Shown here: in pieces, positions 45,993 through 56,351 of the stretch
How the letters are laid out: the number at the start of each line of letters is the position of its first letter
How positions within the stretch are numbered: position 1 is the stretch's first letter
DNA from: Porphyromonas crevioricanis
GTDB taxonomy: Bacteria; Bacteroidota; Bacteroidia; Bacteroidales; Porphyromonadaceae
Length of the DNA stretch: 64,000 nucleotides
Direction: 5' to 3'
NCBI RefSeq assembly: GCF_900167225.1
Contig: NZ_FUXH01000001.1
Location: 217,892-281,891, forward strand
Translations under genes and position numbers: made by a program
Notes under the pieces: model-generated
Seen by the model: the letters and a program-made list of their open reading frames with translations, nothing else
Databases searched by the model: none
Told to the model about the DNA's origin: nothing

Positions 45993-46883
45993 TTACAAAG
46001 TATTGAGTACTTGCTCTCGTATTTGCTCCAGTTCGTCCTTCATTTCCACTACAAGTTGTTGCATACGTACCTCATTGCTCTTGGAGCCTAAAGTATTTAT
46101 CTCTCGTCCTATTTCTTGTGCGATAAAACCGAGTTTCTTCCCTTGACCTGGCTCTAAATTCATTGTATCGACAAAGTAGCTCAAATGATTACGTAAACGG
46201 TTACGTTCTTCACTCACATCCAGTTTCTCAATGTAATAGATCAGTTCCTGCTCCAAACGCCCCTTGTCATACACGATGTCGGATGGCAGTTGAGATAGGC
46301 GTTCTTCTATTTGACGACGAACGGATTCTATGCGTAGAGGTTCTATAGTCTCTATTTTATCCACCATCTGATTGATGCGACCTATCGCATTGGTGAATAC
46401 CTGTTGAAGCATTTGACCTTCCTGCTCACGGAACTTGGAAAATTCATTTAGCGCTCTATCTGTTAGACTCAAAATCTCAGACCATTCAGCTTCACCAACA
46501 TCGCTATCCTCTTCCTCCTCTTTTTCTTTATAAACCTTGGGGATAGAAAGAGCTATTTGCAACAAATTATCTGGCTCTGCCATATCCAGTTCTTGACAAA
46601 GCTGTCGAATAAGGTCTACATACTCGGTGGCAGCTGCCTTGGAGAAAGGGGCAAGCTCATTATTAGCATTGATTGGTTCGATGAATAAGGTAAAATCAGC
46701 TTTCCCTCGAATTAACTTCTTCCCAATTCGGGTCCTAAGCTCCAGCTCTCGTTCCCTATAGCGTGATGCGATACGTGTACTTAGATCCAGCTGCTTGCTG
46801 TTCAGAGAGCGTACAGTAGCTGTCACCTTGTATATTCCAATTATTGTAGAGGCTTTACCAAAGCCTGTCATGGATAATATCAT
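45993..46883 (-). CDS. yicC: YicC family endoribonuclease
   Basis: A 296-residue protein with the family start MILSMTGFGKAS (a longer frame adds ten residues that do not fit). LNSKQLDLSTRI is near the N-terminus, and the C-terminal DUF1732 part ends FIAQEIGREINTLGSKSNE. YicC proteins are ribonucleases acting on some small RNAs. It is 75 bases after secA on the same strand. Confidence 0.92.
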   Translation of the reverse strand: MILSMTGFGKASTIIGIYKVTATVRSLNSKQLDLSTRIASRYRERELELRTRIGKKLIRGKADFTLFIEPINANNELAPFSKAAATEYVDLIRQLCQELDMAEPDNLLQIALSIPKVYKEKEEEEDSDVGEAEWSEILSLTDRALNEFSKFREQEGQMLQQVFTNAIGRINQMVDKIETIEPLRIESVRRQIEERLSQLPSDIVYDKGRLEQELIYYIEKLDVSEERNRLRNHLSYFVDTMNLEPGQGKKLGFIAQEIGREINTLGSKSNEVRMQQLVVEMKDELEQIREQVLNTL

Positions 46884-46957
46884 GATAAGATGGGGATTAA
46901 GAAAGAAGGCCATCTATAGAACTTTCATTCTGTAGACAGCCTCCTTTCCCATTATGA

Positions 46958-49900
46958 TTAGTTTTTGCCGTGACAATTCTTGTACTTCTTTCCGCTTCCA
47001 CAAGGGCACAAGTCGTTCCTTCCTACTTTGTTCTCAACTCGGATCGGTTCTCGATGTTGGGGTTGTTGGCCAGCAGAGGAAGAAGCTTCGCGTTGTGCAT
47101 GCTCATGCTCCGCTATGTCATCTTTTATTTCTCTGTATTTCGTCTTATTCTGCCTACTTTGGATCTCTTCGGCTTGCTTGATGGCGATACGCTCCTGTTC
47201 TTCAGCTGAAGGCTCAGGCATCGGAATTCGAGCTCTCATGAGGATGGATACGAGCCTGCGGTTCATCTGCTCCAACATCTTACGAAAAAGCTCATAAGAC
47301 TCCAACTTATAGATGAGTAGGGGGTCTTTGTTTTCATAGCTGGCATTCTGTACCGAATGACGCAGCTCATCCATTTCACGTAAGTGCTCTTTCCATGCTT
47401 CATCTATTGAGAGCAACACAATCGCTTTCTGAAACTCCTTGATAATGCTCTTACCCTTGCTTTCGTCAGCCTCCTTTAGGTTGCATGGTATATTGTACAT
47501 CCTCTTGCCATCGGTAACAGGGATTACAATCCGCTCATAAACGTTGCCCTGCTCCTCGAACACTCGGTGTAATACGGGATAGGCTATTTCGGCAATCATA
47601 TCCATCTTGCGTGAATATGCATGATAAACAGCATCGAAGATAATGTCGGTAAGATTTTCGGCTTTCTCCTTCCTAAACTTTTCTTCGCTGAGAGGGGATT
47701 CTATTGCAAGTGTGATCATGAGATCGGTCTTAAACTCCTGGAAATCATCCGATCCGGCATAGGTTTCAGCTATGAGTTTTGATGTATCGTAGAGAGTATT
47801 GAGCACATCCATCCCCACACGCTCTCCCATAAGAGCATGTTTGCGCTTGGTGTAGATTACCTCTCGTTGCGTATTCATCACATCGTCATACTCAAGAAGA
47901 CGCTTACGGATACCGAAGTTGTTTTCCTCTACTTTTTTCTGAGCACGCTCCACAGATCTACTGAGCATATTGTTCTCCAAAACCTCTCCCTCTTTGAAGC
48001 CGAGCTTATCCATGAGAGAAGCGATCCTATCCGTAGCGAACAATCGCATCAAATGGTCTTCGAGAGAGATGAAGAAGACAGAAGAACCTGGGTCTCCCTG
48101 TCTACCGGCACGCCCTCGTAGCTGCCGGTCTACTCGCCGTGACTCATGACGCTCCGTACCAATGATAGCCAACCCTCCTGCATCTCTAACTTCCGGGGAC
48201 AACTTGATGTCAGTACCACGTCCGGCCATGTTGGTAGCAATAGTTACGGTGCCAGTTTTTCCGGCTTGAGCTACAATATCTGCCTCCTTTTGGTGCAGCT
48301 TAGCATTGAGGACATTGTGCTCTATCCCTCGGAGTTTGAGCATACGGCTAAGTAACTCAGATGTTTCTACATTCGTTGTCCCCACCAAGACAGGACGACC
48401 GTCTGAGATAAGTGTTTGGATCTCTTCGATAACGGCTGCATACTTTTCTCTTGCCGTCTTGTAGATCCTATCATTCATATCATTTCTTGCTATCGGACGG
48501 TTGGTTGGTATCACAACCACATCCAACTTATAGATATCCCACAGCTCTCCGGCTTCAGTCTCGGCCGTACCAGTCATACCGGACAGCTTATGATACATAC
48601 GGAAGTAGTTCTGCAGTGTAATAGTAGCAAAAGTCTGAGTTGCAGCTTCTACTTTCACTCTCTCCTTGGCTTCTATAGCCTGATGTAACCCATCGGAATA
48701 GCGGCGGCCATCCATGATGCGACCGGTTTGCTCATCAACGATCATAACCTTGTTGTCCATCACCACGTACTGGTCATCTTTCTCAAAGAGAGAGTACGCC
48801 TTTAGTAGCTGATTGACAGTGTGTACGCGTTCGCTTTTGATCGAATAGTTGGATAGCAATTCATCACGATGCTCCGCCAATTGAGTGCTGTCATACCCCA
48901 TGTTTTCAAGTTCTGCCAACTCGGATGCTATATCCGGTAGGATAAAGAAAGAGGGGTCGTCAGTTCCGGATGTAAGTAGGTCTATCCCCTTGTCTGTAAG
49001 TTCGATGCTATTATTTTTCTCATCAATAACGAAGTAGAGCGGATCGGTAACAATGTGCATATTGCGCATATTCTCCGCCATATACTGCTCTTCTGTCTTC
49101 AGCATGGATGACTTAATACCTTGCTCACTCAAATATTTGATAAGCTGTTTGTTCTTAGGCATACCCTTGAAAGAACGGTATAGTAAAAGTGATCCCTCTT
49201 CTTGAATGTTCTTCTCAGAGCTACTCATCTTTTGCTTGGCATCAATCAAGAGCTGAGCACAGAGCTTGCGCTGGGCATTGACCACTTTCTCCACGTTTGG
49301 CAGAAACTCTTCAAATAACTGATCGTCACCCTTGGGGGTAGGCCCCGAAATAATCAAAGGAGTACGAGCGTCATCAATGAGCACTGAATCGACCTCGTCC
49401 ACAATAGCATAATTGTGCTTCCTCTGTACAAGATCCGAGGCACTCATGGCCATATTGTCTCGAAGGTAGTCGAATCCGAATTCATTGTTTGTCCCGAATG
49501 TGATATCTGCATTGTAAGCCTTGCGTCTGTCATCCGAGTTGGGTTGATGCTTATCGATGCAGTCCACAGTGAGGCCATGAAACATATAGAGTGGTCCCAT
49601 CCACTCTGAGTCACGCTTGGAAAGGTAATCGTTGACAGTCACCACATGGACTCCATTCCCGGGCAAGGCATTGAGAAATACGGGTAGGGTAGCAACGAGA
49701 GTTTTTCCTTCCCCCGTTGCCATTTCCGCTATCTTCCCTTTGTGGAGCACTGTGCCACCGAAGAGCTGTACATCGTAGTGCACCATATCCCAAGTGATTT
49801 CATTTCCTCCCGCCATCCAATGGTTCTGATATATGGCGGTATCTCCTTCGACCCGAACAAAATCATGATTGACCGACAAGTCTCGATCAAGTTGGGTTGC

Positions 49901-50290
49901 ATCTACTCGTATTTCCGAATTTTCGGCAAAACGTCTGGCTGTGCTCTTAACTATCGCAAAGGCTTCAGGAAGTATTTCCTCCAGTACAACTTCGATCTTA
50001 TCTAGAATATCTTTCTCCAGATTATCCACCTTTTTCCAAGCTTCTTCTCTTTCGTTTAGCTCCTTGCTTTCTATATCGGCCTTGATTTTCTCGATCTCGG
50101 CACGCTCTTGAGTCACGCGTTCGTTTATCCGCCCACGAAGTTGAACAGTAAGAGCTCTCAACTCGTTGTGAGAGAGGGCATCTATCTTCGTGTATGCCTC
50201 TTTTATCTTAGCCACGTAGGGCTTAATCTCTTTGAGGTCTCGTTGCGACTTGTTACCAAAGAGTTTAATGATGATATCGTTGAATCCCAT
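46958..50290 (-). CDS. secA: Preprotein translocase ATPase SecA
   Basis: A 1110-residue motor of the Sec pathway. Walker A is [13 protein letters not shown] is the Walker B region, and [10 protein letters not shown] and [16 protein letters not shown] are helicase motifs. The C-terminal SecB/lipid zinc site is [14 protein letters not shown]. It is longer than the E. coli protein (901) because of an insertion of roughly 110 residues in the first nucleotide-binding half (about residues 330-440), usual for Bacteroidota. All motor motifs are intact. It supplies the Sec step for the many exported proteins here, including type IX cargo. Confidence 0.97.
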   Translation of the reverse strand: MGFNDIIIKLFGNKSQRDLKEIKPYVAKIKEAYTKIDALSHNELRALTVQLRGRINERVTQERAEIEKIKADIESKELNEREEAWKKVDNLEKDILDKIEVVLEEILPEAFAIVKSTARRFAENSEIRVDATQLDRDLSVNHDFVRVEGDTAIYQNHWMAGGNEITWDMVHYDVQLFGGTVLHKGKIAEMATGEGKTLVATLPVFLNALPGNGVHVVTVNDYLSKRDSEWMGPLYMFHGLTVDCIDKHQPNSDDRRKAYNADITFGTNNEFGFDYLRDNMAMSASDLVQRKHNYAIVDEVDSVLIDDARTPLIISGPTPKGDDQLFEEFLPNVEKVVNAQRKLCAQLLIDAKQKMSSSEKNIQEEGSLLLYRSFKGMPKNKQLIKYLSEQGIKSSMLKTEEQYMAENMRNMHIVTDPLYFVIDEKNNSIELTDKGIDLLTSGTDDPSFFILPDIASELAELENMGYDSTQLAEHRDELLSNYSIKSERVHTVNQLLKAYSLFEKDDQYVVMDNKVMIVDEQTGRIMDGRRYSDGLHQAIEAKERVKVEAATQTFATITLQNYFRMYHKLSGMTGTAETEAGELWDIYKLDVVVIPTNRPIARNDMNDRIYKTAREKYAAVIEEIQTLISDGRPVLVGTTNVETSELLSRMLKLRGIEHNVLNAKLHQKEADIVAQAGKTGTVTIATNMAGRGTDIKLSPEVRDAGGLAIIGTERHESRRVDRQLRGRAGRQGDPGSSVFFISLEDHLMRLFATDRIASLMDKLGFKEGEVLENNMLSRSVERAQKKVEENNFGIRKRLLEYDDVMNTQREVIYTKRKHALMGERVGMDVLNTLYDTSKLIAETYAGSDDFQEFKTDLMITLAIESPLSEEKFRKEKAENLTDIIFDAVYHAYSRKMDMIAEIAYPVLHRVFEEQGNVYERIVIPVTDGKRMYNIPCNLKEADESKGKSIIKEFQKAIVLLSIDEAWKEHLREMDELRHSVQNASYENKDPLLIYKLESYELFRKMLEQMNRRLVSILMRARIPMPEPSAEEQERIAIKQAEEIQSRQNKTKYREIKDDIAEHEHAQREASSSAGQQPQHREPIRVENKVGRNDLCPCGSGKKYKNCHGKN

Positions 50291-50325
50291 ATTGTGTAGT
50301 TGTTCTTTATTTTCTATTGATCTTT

Positions 50326-51984
50326 TTATTTACTGAGGAGTCTACCGGTTATAGCTGGTAGTGGAATATCCCTATTACAAGGAGGTCTAATGCGCAAGAC
50401 ATGTGCAAGGCTTGGTGCTATGCGCCTTACCGAAGGTTTTTCATCAGCATAGATTGCGGCTTTGATACCCCAACCGAAGAATATAACAGGTGAGTCACAA
50501 GGCATCTTACGGTATTTCCCTTGTAGACTTGTGTCTCGGATGTCTATTATATTCGGCTCTACATACCAACCTGGAAGGATTTGAAGTATCAAATCGGCCT
50601 TTTCCTGCTTATGTATTCCATTGGCCAAACTTTGTTCAATTCCGATATAACTCTTCCTTGACAAAACAGGGATACAACTGGCCACACCAGCCATCTCTGA
50701 CGTAAATTGGGCAGCCTTGATTTGAACTTCTTCCAAGGAAAGTTTGCGTTCCTCTACCAAGGAACGGTTCAGGTATATGTAATTATTTCGGTAAGACTTT
50801 ATCCACTGACCCTGACCATATACGGCCATTAAGTACATATTGAGTAGTGCCTTGCATCGTTCTGGACTGAAATTGCGCGTGCTCCGTTTCCCGTTAGCAG
50901 AGCGAACAGGGGGCTGTCTGTATGAGGAATAACCTGTACCGCTCAACATCACAAGACAGTTAGATAGGCCTATTTTTCTCTCTACTGCATTTAGCAGTCT
51001 GGCGATGTTTGAATCTAAGCGAACATAAGCATCTTGCATTTCAGCTCCTTGTTCATAGTCCATAGCACCGGGATAGGGAGCTGCTGTATAGACCACGGAA
51101 AGCATATGAGGAGATGTTCCTAATTCATAACCATAATGTTCTACAAAGCTGATTGCCAGGTTTGTTACATCATCATTTACAAGTGGGGTCTTTTTGTATT
51201 GTTCAACACTTTCACCGATTTTGTGATAAAAAGGAGCAAAAGTCCCAGTATAAGGCAATAGTTGTCCCTCTACTTTCCTGCTGTTTTTCCAAGTCTTTCC
51301 ACTCAATAATGCTCCGATGTTATTAGGAGTGCTATTAGCTTTCTCTACAAACCAAGGTAGTTGTTTGGTATAGTAGGTAGATGTCGCCCATCTCCCTTTA
51401 TCATTTTCGATCCAGTATGCGGCGTCGGCTTCCTGTCCACCAGCCAGAATAGCTTCTTCCGGATTAGGAGCTATGCTGTATACCGAAGAGCGGCCTGCCG
51501 AAGCGTATTTGAGCTCATCCCCGATTGTAGACATTTGCAAAGCCAATGGGGAATATCGTTCCGAAGTATAGTTCCCCATGTAATTGGAATCCTCCACTAC
51601 GGAGCTGCACTTATTAGTCTCTTCGTCATAAACAAGAGAGGCTCCGATACCATGCATGGAGGGGTATTCCCCGGTGTAAATACTAGCAATGGCAGAGGCT
51701 ACATCCAATGGGTAAACGTCAAAATCAACAGAAGGGTATACTGCTCCTCCACTTAGTATTCGCCTCCAACCTTCCTGACTATACAGAGGAGAAAAGCCTA
51801 TCAACAAATCACTTCGTAGCTGATCCACACTTATGCAGAGAAGCAAACGAGGAGTATGAGTTGGGGAAGTTAGCGATCCTGCATACACATTCATGGCAAC
51901 AGAAAGAACTGCCACCAATGAAGCAAGTATGCCACGAGTTGAGTGACCGCCAGAATTTTCTTTTATCTGTTTTTGCTTAGCCAT
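50326..51984 (-). CDS. Alkaline phosphatase-fold protein, predicted inactive
   Basis: A 552-residue protein with an N-terminal membrane or signal segment (about 16-36). It aligns with the PafA-like alkaline phosphatases: [12 protein letters not shown] with one metal Asp, [34 protein letters not shown] and [10 protein letters not shown]. Key residues are replaced. The nucleophile Thr and the following His positions read Val95 and Ile99 (PLDVASAIA). The D-x-x-x-H ligand block reads YTAAPYPG (299-306), the DH pair reads LSGTGYS (347-353), and the last His is missing. I infer a binding or structural role. Its start overlaps the upstream DUF4105 gene by 22 bases, and secA follows. Confidence 0.78.
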   Translation of the reverse strand: MAKQKQIKENSGGHSTRGILASLVAVLSVAMNVYAGSLTSPTHTPRLLLCISVDQLRSDLLIGFSPLYSQEGWRRILSGGAVYPSVDFDVYPLDVASAIASIYTGEYPSMHGIGASLVYDEETNKCSSVVEDSNYMGNYTSERYSPLALQMSTIGDELKYASAGRSSVYSIAPNPEEAILAGGQEADAAYWIENDKGRWATSTYYTKQLPWFVEKANSTPNNIGALLSGKTWKNSRKVEGQLLPYTGTFAPFYHKIGESVEQYKKTPLVNDDVTNLAISFVEHYGYELGTSPHMLSVVYTAAPYPGAMDYEQGAEMQDAYVRLDSNIARLLNAVERKIGLSNCLVMLSGTGYSSYRQPPVRSANGKRSTRNFSPERCKALLNMYLMAVYGQGQWIKSYRNNYIYLNRSLVEERKLSLEEVQIKAAQFTSEMAGVASCIPVLSRKSYIGIEQSLANGIHKQEKADLILQILPGWYVEPNIIDIRDTSLQGKYRKMPCDSPVIFFGWGIKAAIYADEKPSVRRIAPSLAHVLRIRPPCNRDIPLPAITGRLLSK

Positions 51985-53210
51985 GTTTGATATATGGATA
52001 CAGAAGCAATCGCAATAATAATGCCAACGAAAACTGTATTGATCCTCTGAGGCAGCAATAACGCTGTTGGGAAATAAATAATTACAGCTCCCAAAGCAGC
52101 TATTGGATAGAAACGGCTCAAAAAGCCATTCTTCCCCCAAAAAAGTAGGGGAAGACCAACAAACAAGTGAAAGGGGTGGAAAAATAGCAGATTGGCATTA
52201 GGCCACATAGCCGGATGCTCAGAAATGAAAGATAAAAAGAACAAGACAGACCCAAGCAGTCCAGAGACAAGAAGAATAAATGCACTATAGATATTGACCA
52301 AGCACCTGAATCTCGAGCTGCAAGGACGCATAGCCACAACGACTAACAAAGTGGTCAGCAAGGCAATGCCAAAACTGAAAAGGACAGGACTATCGAATGG
52401 GACCGTCTCTATATCAGGATCTTTGTAGGGGCTATGATATACCTGCTTTGCTTTTACCAGGCTTACAGCAGGTTTGTCTGCATAACGAATCTCAGACAAC
52501 GGTAAAAATTCGGCAACCTTGGTTGGTAAAAAAAACTGTGTACGCAAGCTGACTTTTTGGTCTGCGGGAGCCGCAACAGCCAAATCCGTTCCAAGGATGA
52601 GCCACGGCATAGGTCTCTCTGCCTCATTGATCAATTGCCGAAGCGTGAGACTGTCCGCCGGAGGGATGTGTAGCTCTCCTCCCATTGCCTGCTCTATCAT
52701 ATCAACAGGACGAGTGGAGCAGTTATCGTAGAAAAAGTTGTAACGATATACTCGATTCTCCGGCTTCATGTTCTCTGTCAGATTCTGCTCCAATCGGAAT
52801 ATTGCCAGACTATCCATATCCAAAGCCAACTCAGTGAGGTCACTGCCACGACAGAGATAGTGGCTCATATATTCAGAAGCCTCAGAAACTCCCACCATAT
52901 AGTCGGTTTGCCCATATACAAATCGACGCAGAAAACCCGGAGTATGAAAGTCAAAAAGGCCCCAATTATAAACCAAGTCTTCATCTGTATCTGGCTTTTG
53001 GATTCGTAAGCCGACATGACCATACAGGGTATATACTTCCTCCGTAATTGGAGAAGCGATCAGCAGACTTACGTTGATTTGTCCTCTATTGTCTTCTCGC
53101 TGGGCTGAGAGCTGTAGCACACTACACAGCAGCAATAACCCTAGATATATTACCCGGATACGAACGCTTGTCGCTTTGTTTTTGAGGATATGTAGATGTC
53201 TTGTTTGCAT
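51963..53210 (-). CDS. DUF4105 (Lnb N-terminal periplasmic domain-like) membrane protein
   Basis: A 415-residue protein. An N-terminal signal or anchor segment (about 18-36) leads to a periplasmic domain of about 230 residues with YTLYGHVGLRI, DLVYNWGLFDF and FFYDNCSTRP (Cys), the marks of DUF4105. Five hydrophobic helices follow at the C-terminus (about 260-410). DUF4105 is related to NlpC/P60-like transferases such as the LnbB/Lit2 type. The function here is unknown. The start was set by a promoter that excludes an ATG further upstream, and it leaves almost no leader. Confidence 0.8.
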   Translation of the reverse strand: MQTRHLHILKNKATSVRIRVIYLGLLLLCSVLQLSAQREDNRGQINVSLLIASPITEEVYTLYGHVGLRIQKPDTDEDLVYNWGLFDFHTPGFLRRFVYGQTDYMVGVSEASEYMSHYLCRGSDLTELALDMDSLAIFRLEQNLTENMKPENRVYRYNFFYDNCSTRPVDMIEQAMGGELHIPPADSLTLRQLINEAERPMPWLILGTDLAVAAPADQKVSLRTQFFLPTKVAEFLPLSEIRYADKPAVSLVKAKQVYHSPYKDPDIETVPFDSPVLFSFGIALLTTLLVVVAMRPCSSRFRCLVNIYSAFILLVSGLLGSVLFFLSFISEHPAMWPNANLLFFHPFHLFVGLPLLFWGKNGFLSRFYPIAALGAVIIYFPTALLLPQRINTVFVGIIIAIASVSIYQTWLSKNR

Positions 53211-53219
53211 AAGAGCGAA

Positions 53220-53252
53220 GCAAAGGTAAGTTATCTGCATCAGCTACCCAAA
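53220..53252 (-). promoter_or_regulatory. Promoter of the DUF4105 gene
   Basis: On the minus strand TTTG (53252-53249), 21 bases, then TACCTTTG (53227-53220). The predicted transcription start is about five bases before the ATG at 53210. Confidence 0.68.
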
Positions 53253-53410
53253 GAGTAGAGAGTTAAAGAATAATTCCATTTGCTCTCAAAGATTTTATTA
53301 TTTATTTAGCTCCTTTTTGCGAAAGACAAGTAGAGAAAGTTTTGTCACTAATGGATAGGAATAGGATTGAGAGCAAGATTTCTTTGATATTTCTTTCCAA
53401 CGGCATTATT

Positions 53411-53418
53411 TATCTTTG
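53411..53418 (+). promoter_or_regulatory. -7 box for mutS
   Basis: TATCTTTG, 52 bases before the mutS ATG. The nearest TTTG (53383-53386) is 24 bases upstream, longer than usual. Confidence 0.5.
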
Positions 53419-53469
53419 CCAAAACTCATTGTCAAGTACAAATACACAATAAAATAAATGTAATTCATC

Positions 53470-56106
53470 ATGGCAAAAAAAGTAGCAGAGACTCCTCTCA
53501 TGAAGCAATACTTACAGATGAAAGCCAAACATCCCGATGCGATATTGCTCTTTCGTGTAGGAGACTTCTACGAGACTTTCTCTACCGATGCCATTGTCAC
53601 AGCTGATATCTTGGGAATTACACTCACCAAGAGGGCCAATGGCTCTGCCAGTCATGTAGAATTAGCCGGATTTCCACACCATGCTCTTGATACCTACCTG
53701 CCCAAATTAGTTCGAGCGGGCAAACGAGTGGCTATTTGTGATCAGCTGGAAGATCCCAAAACAACGAAAACGCTGGTCAAACGAGGAATTACCGAACTGG
53801 TAACACCGGGTGTAGTGATGAATGACAATGTATTGCACAATAAGGAGAATAACTACTTGTCTGCAATCTATGCCCTTGCTCCACACGGCTATGGTATTGC
53901 CTTTTTAGATATATCCACTGGGGAGTTTATGGCAGGTCAGGGCAATGCTACCTTTGTAGATCGTCTGTTGATGGATTTCGCTCCCAAAGAGCTACTGGTG
54001 GAAAGGTCTCAGCGGGAGCAAATAATGATGAATTTCAAACCTTCAACATTCATCTATGATCTTGACGATTGGCTCTTTGGCCCTGAAAATAATGAGGAGC
54101 GGATTTGTCGCCACTTCGGGCTGAAAAATCTTAAGGGCCTCGGCTTGGAAGGCAAAATACCTGCAACCATTGCTGCCGGTGCCATATTGAACTATTTAGA
54201 CCTCACCAGCCATAAAGAGTTGGAGCATATTTCTTCTCTTCGTCAACTCAATGAACAAGAATATGTACGTCTGGATCGCTTTACCATACGAAGCTTGGAA
54301 TTGATCTCGGCAAACGATCCAAGTGGTATAAGCTTGTTGAATATTTTGGATCGCACTGTGTGTCCCATGGGGGGAAGACTGTTGCGCAAATGGTTGCTTT
54401 CTCCCCTGAAAAACATTGAAGCCATCACCAGACGACAATCAATGGTAACAGACCTGGTAGAGCAACCCGAACGGAGACAAATACTGCGTACTCACCTGAG
54501 TGAAATAGGAGATTTGGAACGTCTGGTCGGCAAGGCTGCAGTAGGCCGAATTAGCCCCAGAGAGATGCTTCAAGTAGGATTGGCACTTGATTCTATAGCT
54601 CCGATTCAAGAGGAGTTGTTGAGATCCTCACAAATCACAAGTCAAGAGATGGGTCAAGCCTTGGAGTTATTACCCGAGTTAGGAGATGAGATCCGAAAAT
54701 CTATTGTCCCTGATGCCCCTATTGCTGTGGGGCGAGGTAAGGTGATTGCTGATGGTATTTCATCCGAATTGGACGAGCTCAGGGCTTTGGCAGGATCGGG
54801 GAAAAACTACTTATCCGAGTTGGTGAAACAAGAGATACAGACAACCGGAATTTCTTCTCTCAAAATAGGCTACAACAATGTTTTCGGCTACTACATAGAG
54901 GTGCGCAATGCACACAAAGACAAAGTGCCGGACAATTGGATACGAAAGCAGACTTTGGTGAACGCAGAGCGCTACATCACAGAGGAGCTGAAAAGCTATG
55001 AAGAGAAAATACTCGGAGCGGAGGAACGGTCCTTAATTATAGAGACAGAATTGTTTACTCAATTGGTAGGCAAACTTACTCGCTACATAAAGCCTTTGCA
55101 AAAGAATTGCAGATTATTGGCCGAATCGGATGTGTTATCGTCTTTTGCCGAAGTTGCTTCAGCCTATAGTTATACTTGTCCCAAGCTACACAATGGCTAC
55201 TCATTACACATCACTGCTGGACGCCACCCCGTGATCGAACGGACACTACCGGCATCGGAGCCTTATATCCCAAATGATATTTATCTGGATAATGAGAAAC
55301 AGCAGATTGCAATTATCACAGGCCCCAATATGAGCGGAAAGTCGGCTCTTCTTAGGCAAACAGCTCTCATTACCCTTTTGGCCCAGATTGGTAGTTATGT
55401 TCCGGCAAAATCCGCAGAAATAGGCGTTATCGACAGCCTCTTTACTCGAGTCGGTGCTTCGGATAATATTTCTATGGGCGAATCTACCTTCATGGTAGAA
55501 ATGCAAGAAGCAGCTGGGATTTTGAACAACATCACTGATCGCAGCCTTGTCCTCTTTGATGAATTGGGACGTGGTACTTCCACCTATGATGGTATATCCA
55601 TAGCCTGGGCTATTGTAGAATATCTGCATGGGACAAATAATGGGCGAGCAAAAACGCTCTTTGCTACACATTATCATGAATTGGGAGACTTGGAGAAGCA
55701 GCTATCTCGTGTTGTAAACTACAATGTATCGGCCAGAGAAGTAAATGGCAAAATGTTGTTCTTGCGAACGCTGGTGCCGGGCTGTGCCGAACATAGTTTC
55801 GGGATACAAGTGGCACGTCTGGCAGGTATGCCCAAGCCGATCACAGAGCGAGCAGAAGATATCCTCCGAATCTTGGAAAGTGACCAATCTGCGATAGAGA
55901 CTAAAGTTGATGGTGCCAAGATGGTACACCGAGATCATTCTCACAATAAAAAAGAGGGGGCCTACCAGCTCAGCTTCTTCCAGTTGGAAGATCCCTTATT
56001 ATCTGACATACGTAGAGAATTACTTGATATAGATATCAATACCCTTACCCCAATAGATGCCTTAAACAAACTGGATGCTGTCCAGCGTCTTTTGCGAGGC
56101 CATTGA
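53470..56106 (+). CDS. mutS: DNA mismatch repair protein MutS
   Basis: An 878-residue mismatch sensor. The N-terminal mismatch-binding motif is RVGDFYETF (Phe and Glu). The core and lever domains lead to the ATPase with Walker A GPNMSGKSALLRQ and the motif DELGRGTSTYDGISIAW. THYHELGDLE is also present. All motifs are intact. It appears as a single-gene unit. Confidence 0.97.
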   Translation: MAKKVAETPLMKQYLQMKAKHPDAILLFRVGDFYETFSTDAIVTADILGITLTKRANGSASHVELAGFPHHALDTYLPKLVRAGKRVAICDQLEDPKTTKTLVKRGITELVTPGVVMNDNVLHNKENNYLSAIYALAPHGYGIAFLDISTGEFMAGQGNATFVDRLLMDFAPKELLVERSQREQIMMNFKPSTFIYDLDDWLFGPENNEERICRHFGLKNLKGLGLEGKIPATIAAGAILNYLDLTSHKELEHISSLRQLNEQEYVRLDRFTIRSLELISANDPSGISLLNILDRTVCPMGGRLLRKWLLSPLKNIEAITRRQSMVTDLVEQPERRQILRTHLSEIGDLERLVGKAAVGRISPREMLQVGLALDSIAPIQEELLRSSQITSQEMGQALELLPELGDEIRKSIVPDAPIAVGRGKVIADGISSELDELRALAGSGKNYLSELVKQEIQTTGISSLKIGYNNVFGYYIEVRNAHKDKVPDNWIRKQTLVNAERYITEELKSYEEKILGAEERSLIIETELFTQLVGKLTRYIKPLQKNCRLLAESDVLSSFAEVASAYSYTCPKLHNGYSLHITAGRHPVIERTLPASEPYIPNDIYLDNEKQQIAIITGPNMSGKSALLRQTALITLLAQIGSYVPAKSAEIGVIDSLFTRVGASDNISMGESTFMVEMQEAAGILNNITDRSLVLFDELGRGTSTYDGISIAWAIVEYLHGTNNGRAKTLFATHYHELGDLEKQLSRVVNYNVSAREVNGKMLFLRTLVPGCAEHSFGIQVARLAGMPKPITERAEDILRILESDQSAIETKVDGAKMVHRDHSHNKKEGAYQLSFFQLEDPLLSDIRRELLDIDINTLTPIDALNKLDAVQRLLRGH

Positions 56107-56257
56107 ACAATTCTTTTGAGAGTTACCTCGTGCTACAATTGATAGTTTGCAACAGTTCTGCATGTTGAGACCATTTCAAAGAAGAAAAATGCTCAAGAGA
56201 TTGTATGGTTGCTCGGCTAAGTTCTTTGTCGAAAGGATTGTAAAGCGTGAGTTTGCT

Positions 56258-56265
56258 TATCTTTG
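56258..56265 (+). promoter_or_regulatory. -7 box for the DUF2723 operon
   Basis: TATCTTTG with a TTG 17 bases upstream (56238-56240). It lies about 90 bases before the favoured start codon. Confidence 0.5.
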
Positions 56266-56351
56266 CCCGATACTAAACCTAAGTTGCATGGCCAATGGCA
56301 GTAAAACTGATTGCCATGAAACTTTCTAAACATCATAATCTACTAAGTTGT

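Noticed and set aside
46958..50290. Several open frames antisense to secA and to other long genes
   Set aside because: They have no start context, no recognisable protein features, and lie fully inside well-supported genes.
51985..52140. N-terminal extension of the phosphatase-like protein
   Set aside because: The extra residues are the antisense of nothing useful and overlap the end of the DUF4105 gene in another frame; the shorter start gives a normal signal segment.
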